From Actinomycetes bacterium (GTDB lineage: Bacteria > Actinomycetota > JAICYB01), in assembly GCA_025934435.1 (NCBI GenBank), contig JAICYB010000024.1:1-43151 (forward strand): a stretch of 43,151 nt of DNA, given 5' to 3'. The notes beneath the pieces are model-generated. The model was not told where the DNA came from, made no database searches, and saw only the letters and a program-made list of their open reading frames with translations. Position numbers and translations under genes: made by a program. Shown here piece by piece: positions 17,044 to 27,374 of this stretch. Every line of letters starts with the position of its first letter. The first letter of the stretch is position 1.

Positions 17044-19466
17044 CCGACGTGAAGGCCACGCCGGAGCGCAGCGGAGGCGCAAAGGACACCGTCACGATCA
17101 CCGTCGACGGGAAGCAGATCGAGGCGAAGCCCGGCGAGCTCTTGATCCAGGCGGCCGAAGAGGGCGGCGTCTACATCCCGCGCTTCTGCTGGCACAAGCG
17201 GATGGACCCGGTCGGCGCATGCCGCATGTGCCTCGTCGACGTCGAGGGCTCGCCGCCGATCCCCGGAACGCAGTCGCGCCGCCCGCAAACGGCGTGTACG
17301 ACGGTCGTTCGCGAAGGGATGGTCGTCCACACGCAGTTCACGAGCGACGAGGCGAACGAAGCGCAGAAGACGATCCTCGAGCTGCTCCTGATCAACCACC
17401 CGCTCGATTGCCCGATCTGCGACCGCGGCGGCGAGTGTCCGTTGCAGGATCAGACGCAGGACTACGGGCCCGCCGAGTCGCGCTACACGCAGCAGAAGCG
17501 CCGCTACGTGAAGCCCGTGCCGATCTCGCCCTTGATCAATCTCGACCGCGAACGCTGCATCCTCTGCTACCGGTGCACACGCTTCTGTGAAGAGCTTTCC
17601 GGCGATGTGCTCATCAGCACGATGCAGCGCGGACCCGAAGCCTTCATCTTCCCCTTCTACAAGGACCCTGAGACCAACGGGCACGACGCGGCCGTGCGCG
17701 GTCCGCTCTCGGGCGACATCAACGAAACGTTCGACTCGTACTTCTCCGGCAACACCGTGCAGATCTGTCCGGTCGGCGCGTTGACGTCGACGGGTTACCG
17801 CTTCAAAGCGCGTCCGTGGGACATGCAGAACACGGAGAGCGTGTGCAACCTCTGCGCGTCCGGCTGCTCGATCTACGCCGGTGTGCGCGTGCAGGACGGC
17901 AACGTCGCGCGCATCAACGCGGCCACGAACGAAGACACGAACGAGGAGTGGCTCTGCGACAAGGGCCGATACGGCAACGAGTACATCTCATCGTCGGAGC
18001 GGATCACGCAGCCGTGGCTGCGCCGCGACGACGCGCTCGTCCCGATCACATGGGACGAAGCTTTCCGGGAGCTCGCCGACAAGCTCGCGCCGGTGCTCGC
18101 CGGTGACTCCGACGCCGGGATGATCGTCGGCGGACACCTCTGCGACGAGGACTACTACGCCGCGCAGAAGTTCGCACGCGTCGTGCTTCGCACGAACAAC
18201 ATCGACTTCCGGACGGAACCGGGGCCGTCGGCCGACGCCGTCGTCGCGCCGGGCGTCACCTATGACGACGTGCTCGGATCCGATCTCGTCGTCGTCGTGG
18301 GAACCGATCTTCGCGAAGAGCTGCCGCTGCTGTTCCTCCGGATGCGCATCGCCGCGTCGAAGCGCGGACTTCCCATCGCACTCGTGCATCCGCGCGCCGT
18401 TTCGCTCTCCGAACACGCGCAACTGCATGTGCGAGCGCTCCCGGGCGCCGTGCCGCAGGAGATCACGCAGGCGTTGCGGGGCAAGGAGCGCCCGATCGTA
18501 TTGCTCGGCTCCCGTGCCTGCTCGTCCGAGGCCGTTGCCGCGTGGAACGCAACCGGCGCACGGATCGCATGGCTCCCGCGCCGCGCCGGTGTGACCGGCG
18601 CGCTTGCGTCGGGCGCGCACCCCGATCTTCTTCCCGGCTGGCGCCGCATCACAGACGACGGCGACGCTGCCGACATCGCGAACGCGTGGCACGTTCCGGT
18701 TCCGGCGAAGGCCGGACTCGACGTGCCGGGCATGCTCGCGGCCGCCTCGTCCGATCTCGGCGTGCTCTGGCTCGTCGGCGCGGATCTGTCGGACGTTCCC
18801 GGCGGCAACGAGGCACTCGACAAGGCGCGGTACGTCGTCGTTCAGGACGTGCAGAACTGCAGCGCCGTCGACCACGCCGATCTCATCCTTCCGGCCGCGA
18901 CGTTCGTCGAGCGGGACGGAACCCTTACCGACTGGGAGGGCCGGCGCCAGCAGGTGAACGCGGCCGTTGATCCACCCGGCTCGGCTCGCGCCGACTACGC
19001 GATCCTCGCCGAAGCGGCGCGGCGTCTCGGACGCCCGATCGGCTGCCGCACGCACGTGCAGGTGAAAGACGAGCTCGATGGCTTGCTCGATGGACGAACT
19101 TCGATCGGGGCGGCGACACAGCGCGCCCCCGAGCCTCCCCGGAACTCCGACGGCCTGCGACTTCTCACATACCGCTTGCTGTACGACGACGGTGCGCGGC
19201 TGCGCGCATCCGAAGGCATACGCGAGCTCACACCGCGACCGTTCGCCGAGATCAACACGGCGGACGCCGAGCGTCTGCATGTGACCGACGGCGCGAACGT
19301 CAAGATCGCGTCCGCCCGTGGCTCGATCACGGTGAGTGCGAAGGTCACGGACAAGATCGCCGAAGGCGTCGTCTTCGTCCCCTGGTCGCAGTGGGGCGTC
19401 GGCGGACATCAGCTCGTTTCCTGGGACGACCAGAACCCAACCCTCGTCGTCGAGGCGGTGAGCTAA
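17040..19466 (+). CDS. nuoG: NADH-quinone oxidoreductase subunit G (set 1)
   Basis: The 808-residue subunit of the NADH module begins with a [2Fe-2S] ferredoxin domain (PRFCWHKRMDPVGACRMC). Next comes the His-Cys N5 motif (HPLDCPICDRGGECPLQD) and the N4 site (CILCYRCTRFCEE). From C269 it has the extra N7 motif (CNLCASGC plus a Cys about 30 residues on), seen in only some lineages. The C-terminal two-thirds is a molybdopterin-oxidoreductase-like domain. GTG 17040 overlaps the nuoF stop and abuts nuoH. Confidence 0.95.
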
Positions 19467-20585
19467 GTGGATTGGCTCGACGTCGTGATCATCCTCGTCA
19501 AGGTCGTCGTGTGTTTCCTGTTGCTGAACCTGCTGCTCGCCGTCGTTGTGTGGGCCGAGCGCAAGGTCATCGCGGACATGCAGTCGCGGATCGGTCCGAA
19601 CCGCGCGGGTCCGTACGGGTTGCTTCAGTCGATCGCCGACGGACTGAAGCTCTTCACGAAAGAGGACATCTTCCCGTTGTCCGCCGACCGCATCGTGTAT
19701 CCGATCGCGCCGATCATCTCGGCCGTTCCCGCGTTCCTGGCGTTCACGGTCGTCCCGTTCGGCAACATGCTGTCGATCGGACACCGCCACATCACGTTGC
19801 AGATCGCCGACATCAACGTCGGATTGCTCTTCTTCCTCGCGATGGGTTCGATCGCCGTCTACGGCGTTGCACTCGCGGGATGGTCGTCCGGCTCGAAGTA
19901 CCCGTTGATCGGTGCCGTGCGATCGAGCGCGCAGATGATCAGCTACGAGATCGCGATGGGTCTGTCCGTCATCCCCGTTGTGCTCTACGCGGGAACGCTG
20001 TCGACTCGTGGGATCGTCCTCGCACAGCAGCACATGTGGTTCATCGGCGCGCAGATCCCGTCGTTCTTGATCTATCTCATCGCGGGTGTCGCCGAGTGCA
20101 ACCGCGCGCCGTTCGACCTTCCGGAGGCCGAGACGGAGCTCGTCGCCGGGTTCCATACCGAGTACTCGGGGATCAAGTTCATGCTCTTCTTCATGGCGGA
20201 GTACATGCACATCGTGACGATCTCCGCCATCGCGGTGACGTTGTTCTTCGGCGGATGGATGGGACCGCACCCGAACTTCCTCGTTCCGCTGTGGGGCGTC
20301 CTCTGGTTCCTCGGGAAGACCGCGGCGTTCGTCTTCCTCTTCTACTGGGTGCGCGCCTCGTTCCCCCGCCTCCGCTACGACCAGCTCATGAACGTCGGCT
20401 GGAAGTTCCTGATCCCGATCGGCATGGCGTGGATCCCGATCTCCGCTGCCGTCCACATCTTCGACATACGCCGGGTGGTGCTCGTCGGCGCCGGCGTGAT
20501 CGTCGGCATCATCGTTCTGTCGCTGGTCCTTCCGACGAAGAAGCCCGAAGTGCTGACCGAAGAAGAGGCGAAGACCACCGCATGA
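19467..20585 (+). CDS. nuoH: NADH-quinone oxidoreductase subunit H (set 1)
   Basis: The 372-residue subunit has eight spans. It forms the heel of the membrane arm and part of the quinone tunnel. Signature segments are ADGLKLFTKEDIFP and CNRAPFDLPEAETELVAGFH. GTG 19467 directly follows the nuoG stop. A charged C-terminal tail (TKKPEVLTEEEAKTTA) follows the last span. Confidence 0.95.
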   Translation: MDWLDVVIILVKVVVCFLLLNLLLAVVVWAERKVIADMQSRIGPNRAGPYGLLQSIADGLKLFTKEDIFPLSADRIVYPIAPIISAVPAFLAFTVVPFGNMLSIGHRHITLQIADINVGLLFFLAMGSIAVYGVALAGWSSGSKYPLIGAVRSSAQMISYEIAMGLSVIPVVLYAGTLSTRGIVLAQQHMWFIGAQIPSFLIYLIAGVAECNRAPFDLPEAETELVAGFHTEYSGIKFMLFFMAEYMHIVTISAIAVTLFFGGWMGPHPNFLVPLWGVLWFLGKTAAFVFLFYWVRASFPRLRYDQLMNVGWKFLIPIGMAWIPISAAVHIFDIRRVVLVGAGVIVGIIVLSLVLPTKKPEVLTEEEAKTTA

Positions 20586-21286
20586 GCACGCCGCAGACCG
20601 ATCTCCCGCAGTCGCCGATCGACGCGATCGTCGCACTCGCGAAGGGCATGTGGGTCACGCTCAAGCACGTCATCGCGCGTCCGGACGACACCGTTCAATT
20701 CCCGTTCGAGCGGAAGATCCCGCCGAACCGCATGCACGGACGGCACCTCCTCAACCGCTACGACAACGGTCTCGAGAAGTGCATCGGGTGCGAATTGTGC
20801 GCGGGTGCGTGTCCGGCCGACGCGATCCTCGTCTGGGGGGCCGAGAACGACCCGGAGCATCCCATCTCGCCCGGCGAGCGCTACGCGGCCGTGTATCAGA
20901 TCAACATGCTGCGCTGCATCTTCTGCGGACTTTGCGTCGAAGCGTGCCCGACGGATGCGATCACGATGACGACCTTCTTCGAATTCACGTCCGACTCGCG
21001 GAGCAAGCTCGTCTACACCAAGGAAGAGCTCCTCACGCCGCCGCCGAACGTCGAATGGACGAAGCTCGGCTACGTCGGCGACCCGATCGTGCTGCCCCAG
21101 TCCGAGATGGACGAACCCGGCGTCGGATCGCTGCATCCCGGCGCGGGCGAACCGGGCGACGCGGACGTCGACGTCCCCGTCGTGTGGCTGCCGCAGGATC
21201 GCTGGCGCGGGCCGTACGAACCGACTCCCAAAGAAGACGGGCCGAAGACGGATCTCGCGGAACCACCGGGAGAGTCCGTCGGATGA
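20582..21286 (+). CDS. nuoI: NADH-quinone oxidoreductase subunit I (set 1)
   Basis: The 234-residue ferredoxin-like subunit has two complete [4Fe-4S] motifs (N6a/N6b): CIGCELCAGACP and CIFCGLCVEACP. It passes electrons to N2. The ATG at 20582 overlaps the nuoH stop. The C-terminal part after about residue 155 is an acidic, Pro-rich extension. Confidence 0.94.
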   Translation: MSTPQTDLPQSPIDAIVALAKGMWVTLKHVIARPDDTVQFPFERKIPPNRMHGRHLLNRYDNGLEKCIGCELCAGACPADAILVWGAENDPEHPISPGERYAAVYQINMLRCIFCGLCVEACPTDAITMTTFFEFTSDSRSKLVYTKEELLTPPPNVEWTKLGYVGDPIVLPQSEMDEPGVGSLHPGAGEPGDADVDVPVVWLPQDRWRGPYEPTPKEDGPKTDLAEPPGESVG

Positions 21287-21786
21287 CGCTCTTCATCGTC
21301 TTCGGCGCGCTCGCGCTCGGCGCGGCCGTCGCCATGGTCTTCCAACGGAACGCGGTTCATGCGGCGCTCTTGCTCGTGTTGAACCTGCTGGCGGTCGCGG
21401 TGCTGTTTCTCTCGCTCGGCGCTGAATTCCTCTTCGCGTCGCAGATCATCGTGTATGCCGGCGCGATCGTCGTCCTGTTCCTGTTCGTGATCATGCTGCT
21501 CGGCGTGGATCGCAGCGAAGTCGTTCTGGAACACACCCCGTTCCAGCGCCGGCAGATCGCACTCGGCGCCGTGAGCGCGCTCGTGTTGATCGGTGCCGCG
21601 GCGCCGGTCCTCGGGTCGAAGACGCTGACGGCGAAGTTGCCGGCGATACCGAAGACCTTCGGTTCGGCGCAGTCGATCGGCACCGTCCTGTTCCAGACGT
21701 ATCTGTTGCCGTTCGAGCTGACGGGCCTGCTACTCCTCGTCGCGACGATCGGCATCCTCATGCTCGCGAAGAAGAAGCCGCGATGA
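21283..21786 (+). CDS. nuoJ: NADH-quinone oxidoreductase subunit J (set 1)
   Basis: The 167-residue membrane subunit has five spans and the family's segment [20 protein letters not shown] in span 3, whose pi-bulge helix takes part in coupling. It starts at ATG 21283 over the nuoI stop and ends over the nuoK start. Confidence 0.93.
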   Translation: MTLFIVFGALALGAAVAMVFQRNAVHAALLLVLNLLAVAVLFLSLGAEFLFASQIIVYAGAIVVLFLFVIMLLGVDRSEVVLEHTPFQRRQIALGAVSALVLIGAAAPVLGSKTLTAKLPAIPKTFGSAQSIGTVLFQTYLLPFELTGLLLLVATIGILMLAKKKPR

Positions 21787-22262
21787 CCGAGACACACGAC
21801 AACCCGCCGCTCGAGGGCCACCCTCACGCGTGGAACGAGGCCGTCATCGAGGCCGAGGCGGCCGCCGCCGTCGCGCCGCGCCGTTTGCCGCGGGCTCTTG
21901 CCGCCGCGGCCGCCGTGCTGCTCGTTGCGATCGTCGTCGGCATCGTCCTGCACCGCCGTGAGGCGACGGTCGGTATGTACGTCTGGCTCTCGATGCTGCT
22001 GTTCGCCGTCGGTGCGTTCGGCGTCCTGATCCGGCGCAATGCACTCGTGCTCTTCATGTGCATCGAGTTGATGCTGAACGCGGCGAACATCGCTCTCGTC
22101 GCGTTCGCGCGCGGGACGGGCAACGTCGAAGCTCACGCCGTCGTGCTCTTCGTGATGATCGTCGCCGCGGCCGAGGTTGCCGTCGGTCTCGCGATCATCG
22201 TCTCGATCTTCCGGCGTCGCGGGAGCGCGAACGTCGACGACCTCACGACCCTGAAGTGGTAG
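21783..22262 (+). CDS. nuoK: NADH-quinone oxidoreductase subunit K (set 1) with N-terminal extension
   Basis: The core (residues about 63-159) is an ordinary three-span NuoK with its proton-channel glutamates ([11 protein letters not shown] and AAAEVAVG). It is preceded by about 62 extra residues: an acidic stretch, then an additional span ([18 protein letters not shown]). The ATG at 21783 overlaps the nuoJ stop (ATGA), which supports the long form. An internal ATG at 21975 would give the usual length but has no ribosome site. NuoK is about 100 residues in most species and 99 in the second operon. Confidence 0.9.
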   Translation: MTETHDNPPLEGHPHAWNEAVIEAEAAAAVAPRRLPRALAAAAAVLLVAIVVGIVLHRREATVGMYVWLSMLLFAVGAFGVLIRRNALVLFMCIELMLNAANIALVAFARGTGNVEAHAVVLFVMIVAAAEVAVGLAIIVSIFRRRGSANVDDLTTLKW

Positions 22263-22266
22263 CGGC

Positions 22267-24150
22267 GTGAACCTGAGCTGGCTGATCCTCGCTGCGCCGC
22301 TCGCGGGCGCCGTGGTGTTGCTCGGCTACGGCAAGCGCTTCGGACGAAGCTCCGGCGTGATCGCCTGCGTCGCGATGTCCGTCGCATTCGTCGCGGCGCT
22401 GATCTCGATGCGGTGGCTCCTCGCCGTGCCGAACGGCGGCCGTTCCGTCCACTTCCATCTCTTCGAGTGGCTCGCCGTCGGACGCCTCCACCTCGGCGTC
22501 GACCTGCGCTACGACCCGCTCTCCGCCGCGATGACGGCGATGGTCACCGGCGTCGGGTTGCTCATCCACATCTATTCGACGGGTTACATGGAAGGCGATC
22601 CGCGATTCCATCGTTTCTTCGCCTATCTGAACCTCTTCGTGTTCTCGATGCTGCTACTCGTCCTCGCGGACAACCTGCTCTTCCTGTACGCCGGATGGGA
22701 GCTCGTCGGTCTCTGCTCGTATCTGCTGATCGGGTTCTGGTTCGAACGGCCCGCCGCGGCGACGGCGGCGAAGAAGGCGTTCATCACGACGCGCATCGGC
22801 GATACCGGGATGCTCATCGGGATCTTCGTCTTGTTCGCATCCGTGCATTCGCTGTACATCCCGTTCATCAACCGCGCCGCCGCCGACGGCAGTATCACGA
22901 AGACGACCGCGACCGCTGCCGCGCTGCTGTTGTTCATGGGTGCCGTGGGGAAGTCGGCGCAGATCCCGCTGTACGTCTGGCTCCCGGACGCGATGGAAGG
23001 CCCGACGCCGGTGTCGGCCCTCATCCACGCCGCGACGATGGTGACGGCAGGTGTCTATCTCGTCGTCCGCATGAATCCGCTGTACCAGCTCGCTCACGCC
23101 GCCGCGATGGTCGTCGCGGTGATCGGTGTCGCAACGGCGCTCTACGCCGCGATCCTCGCGATGGCGGAAGACGACATCAAACGCGTGCTCGCGTATTCGA
23201 CGATCAGCCAGCTCGGGTTCATGTTCCTCGGTGCCGGCGTCGGCGCGAACGGCGCCGCCGTGTTCCACCTCATCACGCACGCCTTCTTCAAGTCACTCCT
23301 CTTCCTCGGCGCCGGTTCCGTTATGCACGGACTCGGTGGCGAGACGGCGCTCGACCGCATGGGCGGACTCCGCAAAGCCATGCCGTGGACGTTCGCCGTC
23401 ATGTTCTGCGCATGGGGCGCGATCACCGGTGTGCTTCCGTTCGCCGGCTTCTTCTCGAAGGACGCGATCATGGCGTCCGTTTGGGCCGGCGGACACACGG
23501 CGCTCTTCGTCGTCGGCGCGATCGCCGCGATGTGCACGGCGTTCTACATGAGCCGCTTGCTCTTCCTCGCGTTCTTTGGCCGGGAACGCTGGTCGGAAGG
23601 CGTTCATCCCCATGAGTCGCCGAAGTCGATGGTGATCCCGATGGCGATCCTTGCCGTTGCGTCCATCTTCGGCGGTCTGCTCAACCTTCCCGAAGGCCTC
23701 AAGGGCGCCGCCCGCTTGTCGGGCTTCCTCGATCCGATCGTCGGCAAGGCGAACGAGAAGGAAGCGCTCGGCGTCGTTCTCGTGATGTGGGCACTCGCCG
23801 CGGTCGCGACGCTCGGCGCCTGGTTCATCTACGCGACGGGCGACCTCCGCCGTCGCGAGACCGTCCGGGCCCGCCTCGGCCCGGTGAACACACTCGTGCG
23901 GCAGAAGTTCTTCGTGGACGAGATCTACGCCACCGTGATCGTTGCGCCGCTTCGTCTCGGTGCGTCGTTCTGCGCCGGAGTGCTCGACCGCCGCGTGATC
24001 GACGGCGCCGTGAACGGTGCGGCGACGCTCGTCAGCCGGGCGTCCGAGGTGTGGCGGAAACTGCAGACGGGATTCGTCCGCAGCTACGCGGTCGGGATCC
24101 TCGGCGGTGCGGCGCTACTTGTGCTCTACGTCGTGGTGAGGACGCGATGA
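22267..24150 (+). CDS. nuoL: NADH-quinone oxidoreductase subunit L (set 1), antiporter-like
   Basis: The 627-residue proton-pumping subunit has the key Glu (GWELVGLCSYLLIG) and the channel Lys (KSAQIPLYVWLPDAMEGPTP) of the Mrp-antiporter family. A long lateral helix and a C-terminal span end the protein. It starts at GTG 22267, 4 nt after nuoK. The stop overlaps a 48-nt intercistronic element. Confidence 0.94.
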   Translation: MNLSWLILAAPLAGAVVLLGYGKRFGRSSGVIACVAMSVAFVAALISMRWLLAVPNGGRSVHFHLFEWLAVGRLHLGVDLRYDPLSAAMTAMVTGVGLLIHIYSTGYMEGDPRFHRFFAYLNLFVFSMLLLVLADNLLFLYAGWELVGLCSYLLIGFWFERPAAATAAKKAFITTRIGDTGMLIGIFVLFASVHSLYIPFINRAAADGSITKTTATAAALLLFMGAVGKSAQIPLYVWLPDAMEGPTPVSALIHAATMVTAGVYLVVRMNPLYQLAHAAAMVVAVIGVATALYAAILAMAEDDIKRVLAYSTISQLGFMFLGAGVGANGAAVFHLITHAFFKSLLFLGAGSVMHGLGGETALDRMGGLRKAMPWTFAVMFCAWGAITGVLPFAGFFSKDAIMASVWAGGHTALFVVGAIAAMCTAFYMSRLLFLAFFGRERWSEGVHPHESPKSMVIPMAILAVASIFGGLLNLPEGLKGAARLSGFLDPIVGKANEKEALGVVLVMWALAAVATLGAWFIYATGDLRRRETVRARLGPVNTLVRQKFFVDEIYATVIVAPLRLGASFCAGVLDRRVIDGAVNGAATLVSRASEVWRKLQTGFVRSYAVGILGGAALLVLYVVVRTR

Positions 24151-24194
24151 CGGACTGCGGAGCGCTCCGGGCGCAGCAAGCGAGACCTCTATGA
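24147..24194 (+). other. 48-nt intercistronic element with a 15-codon frame, copy 1
   Basis: It fills the nuoL1-nuoM1 junction exactly. Its ATG (24147) overlaps the nuoL stop, and its TGA overlaps the nuoM ATG (24191). Encoded peptide: MTDCGALRAQQARPL. It contains a short palindrome (GGAGCGCTCC) and the words GACTGCGG and AGCAAGCG shared with the copy at 29921. It may be a coupling peptide or a small RNA hairpin. Confidence 0.55.
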
Positions 24195-25684
24195 ACGCTT
24201 CGAATTTCCCGTGGCTCTCGCTGTTGCTCTTGATCCCATTGGCGGGAACATTCCTCGTCGCACTCGCTCCGCGGGACGATGCACTGCTGAAGCGACTCGG
24301 CCTGATCGTGTCGCTCGCGGCATTCGGCGTTTCGCTTGTCGTCTTCACGCGGTTCCAGGTCGGCGTGTCCGGCTTCCAGCTGATCGAGAGCCTGCCGTGG
24401 GTGAAGGACTGGGGGATCACGTACTCGCTCGGGATCGACGGGATCTCGCTTTTCCTCGTCCTGCTCACGACGTTCCTCTTCCCGATCTGTTTCCTTGCGT
24501 CGGGCCGCGTCGACAAACGCGTGAAGGAGTACGTCGTCGCGCTGCTGCTCACCGAGTGGGCCTTGATCGGTGTGTTCCTCGCGATCGACCTCGTGCTCTT
24601 CTACATCTTCTGGGAAGCGGTGCTCGTCCCGATGTACCTGTTGATCGGGATCTGGGGGTACGAGCGCCGTATCTACGCAACGATCAAGTTCTTCATCTAC
24701 ACCCTTGCCGGTGGACTCTTGATGTTGGTCGGGATCGTCACCCTCCATCTCGCCGTGCGATCGCACGGGGGCCCGGTGACGTTCTCGGTGCAGACGCTTC
24801 TCGACGCCGCGCCGAAGCTGCCGTTCGGAACGCAAGCGTGGATCTTCACCGCGTTCGCGCTCGCGTTCGCCATCAAGGTGCCGATGTTCCCGTTCCACAC
24901 CTGGCTCCCGGACGCGCATACGGAAGCACCGACCATGGGTTCGGTCATCCTGGCCGGCGTCCTGCTGAAGATGGGGACGTACGGGTTCATCCGCTTCGCG
25001 ATCCCGTTCTTCCCGCACGTCGCGAAGGCCGCGGCGCCGTACATGATGACGTTCGCCGTCATCGGGATCCTCTACGGCGCAGCTGTGTCCGCCGTGCAGT
25101 CCGATCTCAAGCGGCTCGTCGCGTACTCCTCGGTGAGCCACCTCGGATTCGTGATGCTGGGTCTCTTCGCGTTCACCCTGCAGGGCGGCGAAGGTGCGAC
25201 GTTGCAGATGGTCAACCACGGGCTGTCGACCGGTGCGCTCTTCCTGCTCGTCGGGATGCTGTACGAGCGCCGCCACACGCGCGCGATCGAGGAGTTCGGT
25301 GGTATCGGCGCGGCCGCGCCGCTGTATTCGGGGATCTTCCTCATCGTCGCTCTCGCTTCGCTCGGTCTGCCTGGGCTGAATGGTTTCGTCGGTGAGTTCC
25401 TTATCCTGATCGGCGCCTTCGGGACGAACCGCCTCGCCGCGATCCTCGGCTCCGGGGGTGTTGTCGGCGCAGCGGTCTACTTGCTCTGGGCGTACCAGCG
25501 CACGTTCAACGGACCGATCACGCGCGATGAGAACCGCACGCTGAAGGACCTGACGGCGCGCGAGAAGCTCGTTCTCGCGCCGATGGTCGGGATGATGGTG
25601 CTCATCGGCGTATGGCCCCATCCGTTCATCGAGCGGATCGGTCCGTCCGTCGCGGCCGTTCTCGCTCGGGTCGGAGGTCGCTGA
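24191..25684 (+). CDS. nuoM: NADH-quinone oxidoreductase subunit M (set 1), antiporter-like
   Basis: The 497-residue subunit has the span 5 Glu (FWEAVLVPMYLLIG) and the channel Lys (IKVPMFPFHTWLPDAHTEAP), both required for proton pumping in the family. ATG 24191 overlaps the stop of the 15-codon element. It overlaps nuoN by one base (TGATG). Confidence 0.95.
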   Translation: MNASNFPWLSLLLLIPLAGTFLVALAPRDDALLKRLGLIVSLAAFGVSLVVFTRFQVGVSGFQLIESLPWVKDWGITYSLGIDGISLFLVLLTTFLFPICFLASGRVDKRVKEYVVALLLTEWALIGVFLAIDLVLFYIFWEAVLVPMYLLIGIWGYERRIYATIKFFIYTLAGGLLMLVGIVTLHLAVRSHGGPVTFSVQTLLDAAPKLPFGTQAWIFTAFALAFAIKVPMFPFHTWLPDAHTEAPTMGSVILAGVLLKMGTYGFIRFAIPFFPHVAKAAAPYMMTFAVIGILYGAAVSAVQSDLKRLVAYSSVSHLGFVMLGLFAFTLQGGEGATLQMVNHGLSTGALFLLVGMLYERRHTRAIEEFGGIGAAAPLYSGIFLIVALASLGLPGLNGFVGEFLILIGAFGTNRLAAILGSGGVVGAAVYLLWAYQRTFNGPITRDENRTLKDLTAREKLVLAPMVGMMVLIGVWPHPFIERIGPSVAAVLARVGGR

Positions 25685-27135
25685 TGCCGGTCGTACAGCA
25701 CTGGACGGTTCTCCTTCCCGAGCTCGCGCTCGTCGGCGGCGCGATCTTCCTGCTGCTGATCGACGCGGCGAAGCCGAGCCAGCGCGGTCCGCACCTCGCG
25801 TTCATCACCCTCGTCGCTGTGGTGACGTCGGGTGTCCTGGCGTTCTTCCAGTGGAGCCACCCGACGACGTCGGCACTCGGAGGCATGGTCGTCGGGGACA
25901 AGTTCGGCGTGTTCGCGCGCTTCATCATCCTCGGCGCGGGGTTCCTGGCAACGCTCACGGCGCCGGCATATCTACATCGCCGCGGACTCGACCGGGCGGA
26001 GTTCTACGCGCTGTTGCTCCTGTCGACCGCCGGCATGACGCTGCTCGCTGTTTCGTCCGACCTCGTGATGGTGTTCATCACCATCGAGCTGCTCTCGCTC
26101 GCGCTGTACGTCATGGCGGGCTTCGAGCGCGGACGCCTCGAATCGCAAGAAGCGTCGATGAAGTACTTCCTGCTCGGCGCCTTCGCGTCGGCGTTCCTGC
26201 TCTACGGCATCGCGTTCGTGTTCGGCGGTACCGGCACGACGAACCTCTTGCGCATACGCGCCGAGACGTCGCTCGGCGGCGTCGCCGACTTCCGGCTCGT
26301 CGGGCTCGCCGTCGCGCTGCTGGCGGTCGGTCTCGGTTTCAAGGCGGCGATGGTGCCGTTCCACATGTGGACGCCCGATGCCTACCAGGGCGCGCCCACG
26401 CCGGTGACGGCCTTCATGGCCGGCGGGACGAAAGCGGCCGCGTTCGCAGCGCTCCTGCGCGTACTGGTGCTCTCGGTACCGGAGCTCCGCTGGGATTGGC
26501 AAGGGCCGCTCGCCGCCCTGACGGTGCTCACCGTCGTCTTCGCGTCGATCATCGCCGTGTCGCAGACCGACGTGAAACGCATGCTCGCCTACTCGTCCAT
26601 CTCGCATGCCGGGTTCGTGGCCATCGCCGTCGTCGCCGCGAGCCGGAGCGGCATCGCCGCTGCCCTCGTGTACCTGCTCGTGTACACGGCGATGACGATC
26701 GGCGCCTTCGGCTGCGTGATGCTCTTCCGGGACGGCGACGGTGAGCGCGTCCACCTCGCGAAGTACTCCGGGCTCGGGGTGCGTCGTCCGGCAGCAGCAG
26801 CCTTGTTCGCCTTCTTCCTGTTCTCGCTCGCCGGGATCCCGCCGACGGGCGGCTTCTGGGCGAAGTGGTACGTGTTCTTCGCGGCGATCCGGTCCCACCA
26901 CGCGTGGCTCGCGATCGTCGCCGTCGGCGCGAGCGTGATCGCGGCGTTCTTCTACGTCCGCGTCGCCGTCGTGATGTTCATGCAGGAGCCGCCGGAAGGC
27001 GACGAGATGGAGCTCGACAGCTCCGTCGGTCTGAAGATCGCGCTGGCGCTCTGCCTGCTCGTCGTCGTCGCGGTCGGCGTGGCCCCCGGGTTCTTCCTGC
27101 ACCTGGCCGAGAAAGCTCTGCCCTTCGGCGGATGA
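25684..27135 (+). CDS. nuoN: NADH-quinone oxidoreductase subunit N (set 1), antiporter-like
   Basis: The 483-residue subunit has the conserved Glu (TIELLSLALYVMAGFER) and channel Lys (LGFKAAMVPFHMWTPDAYQG). It is the last gene of the first operon. ATG 25684 overlaps the nuoM stop; the open frame extends farther upstream as a shadow of nuoM. Confidence 0.94.
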   Translation: MPVVQHWTVLLPELALVGGAIFLLLIDAAKPSQRGPHLAFITLVAVVTSGVLAFFQWSHPTTSALGGMVVGDKFGVFARFIILGAGFLATLTAPAYLHRRGLDRAEFYALLLLSTAGMTLLAVSSDLVMVFITIELLSLALYVMAGFERGRLESQEASMKYFLLGAFASAFLLYGIAFVFGGTGTTNLLRIRAETSLGGVADFRLVGLAVALLAVGLGFKAAMVPFHMWTPDAYQGAPTPVTAFMAGGTKAAAFAALLRVLVLSVPELRWDWQGPLAALTVLTVVFASIIAVSQTDVKRMLAYSSISHAGFVAIAVVAASRSGIAAALVYLLVYTAMTIGAFGCVMLFRDGDGERVHLAKYSGLGVRRPAAAALFAFFLFSLAGIPPTGGFWAKWYVFFAAIRSHHAWLAIVAVGASVIAAFFYVRVAVVMFMQEPPEGDEMELDSSVGLKIALALCLLVVVAVGVAPGFFLHLAEKALPFGG

Positions 27136-27159
27136 TCGTTCGCCACTCGAGCCGGCCGA

Positions 27160-27196
27160 GGGCCGGGGCCGGCCCGCGTTGTTCCCCGCCCGGCCC
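27160..27196 (+). terminator. GC-rich hairpin after nuoN1
   Basis: GGGCCGGG (27160-27167) and CCCGGCCC (27189-27196) form an eight-pair stem over a 21-nt loop, 25 nt after the stop. No T-run follows. In high-GC genomes such stems can end or protect transcripts. Confidence 0.4.
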
Positions 27197-27246
27197 CCGA
27201 CTTCCTGAGCCGTCGGCGATACGAAACGGTTCTGTCCAGCAACGCT

Positions 27247-27298
27247 GACGGCCGAGCGAGGGGACCACGGGCCGGTTCGAGCCCACCGTCGGGTTTTT
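27247..27298 (+). terminator. Possible intrinsic terminator between the two nuo operons
   Basis: GACGG (27247-27251) pairs with CCGTC (27286-27290) around an inner GGGC/GCCC hairpin, and GGGTTTTT follows (T-run 27294-27298). It lies in the 286-nt gap between the operons, upstream of the second promoter. Confidence 0.42.
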
Positions 27299-27374
27299 CG
27301 GCGTGAGCGAGCCGCGCCCGTAGAACCGCCCGGAAACGGTTCACCCCCAAGCGCTAGCATGACCGCGCGTCAGG

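Noticed and set aside
19391..20581. Long extension of nuoI1 and similar extensions of nuoJ1, nuoE1 and the kinase
   Set aside because: Upstream parts shadow the preceding genes; coupled starts give normal family lengths.
17988..20636. Long antisense open frame opposite nuoG/nuoH, and several others opposite nuo genes
   Set aside because: Arg-, Asp- and Glu-rich with no family features; typical shadows of GC-rich coding sequence.
27230..27300. tRNA-like T-arm words (GGTTCGA between GGGC and GCCC)
   Set aside because: The loop is not canonical and no anticodon arm or acceptor stem can be built; the region fits a terminator better.
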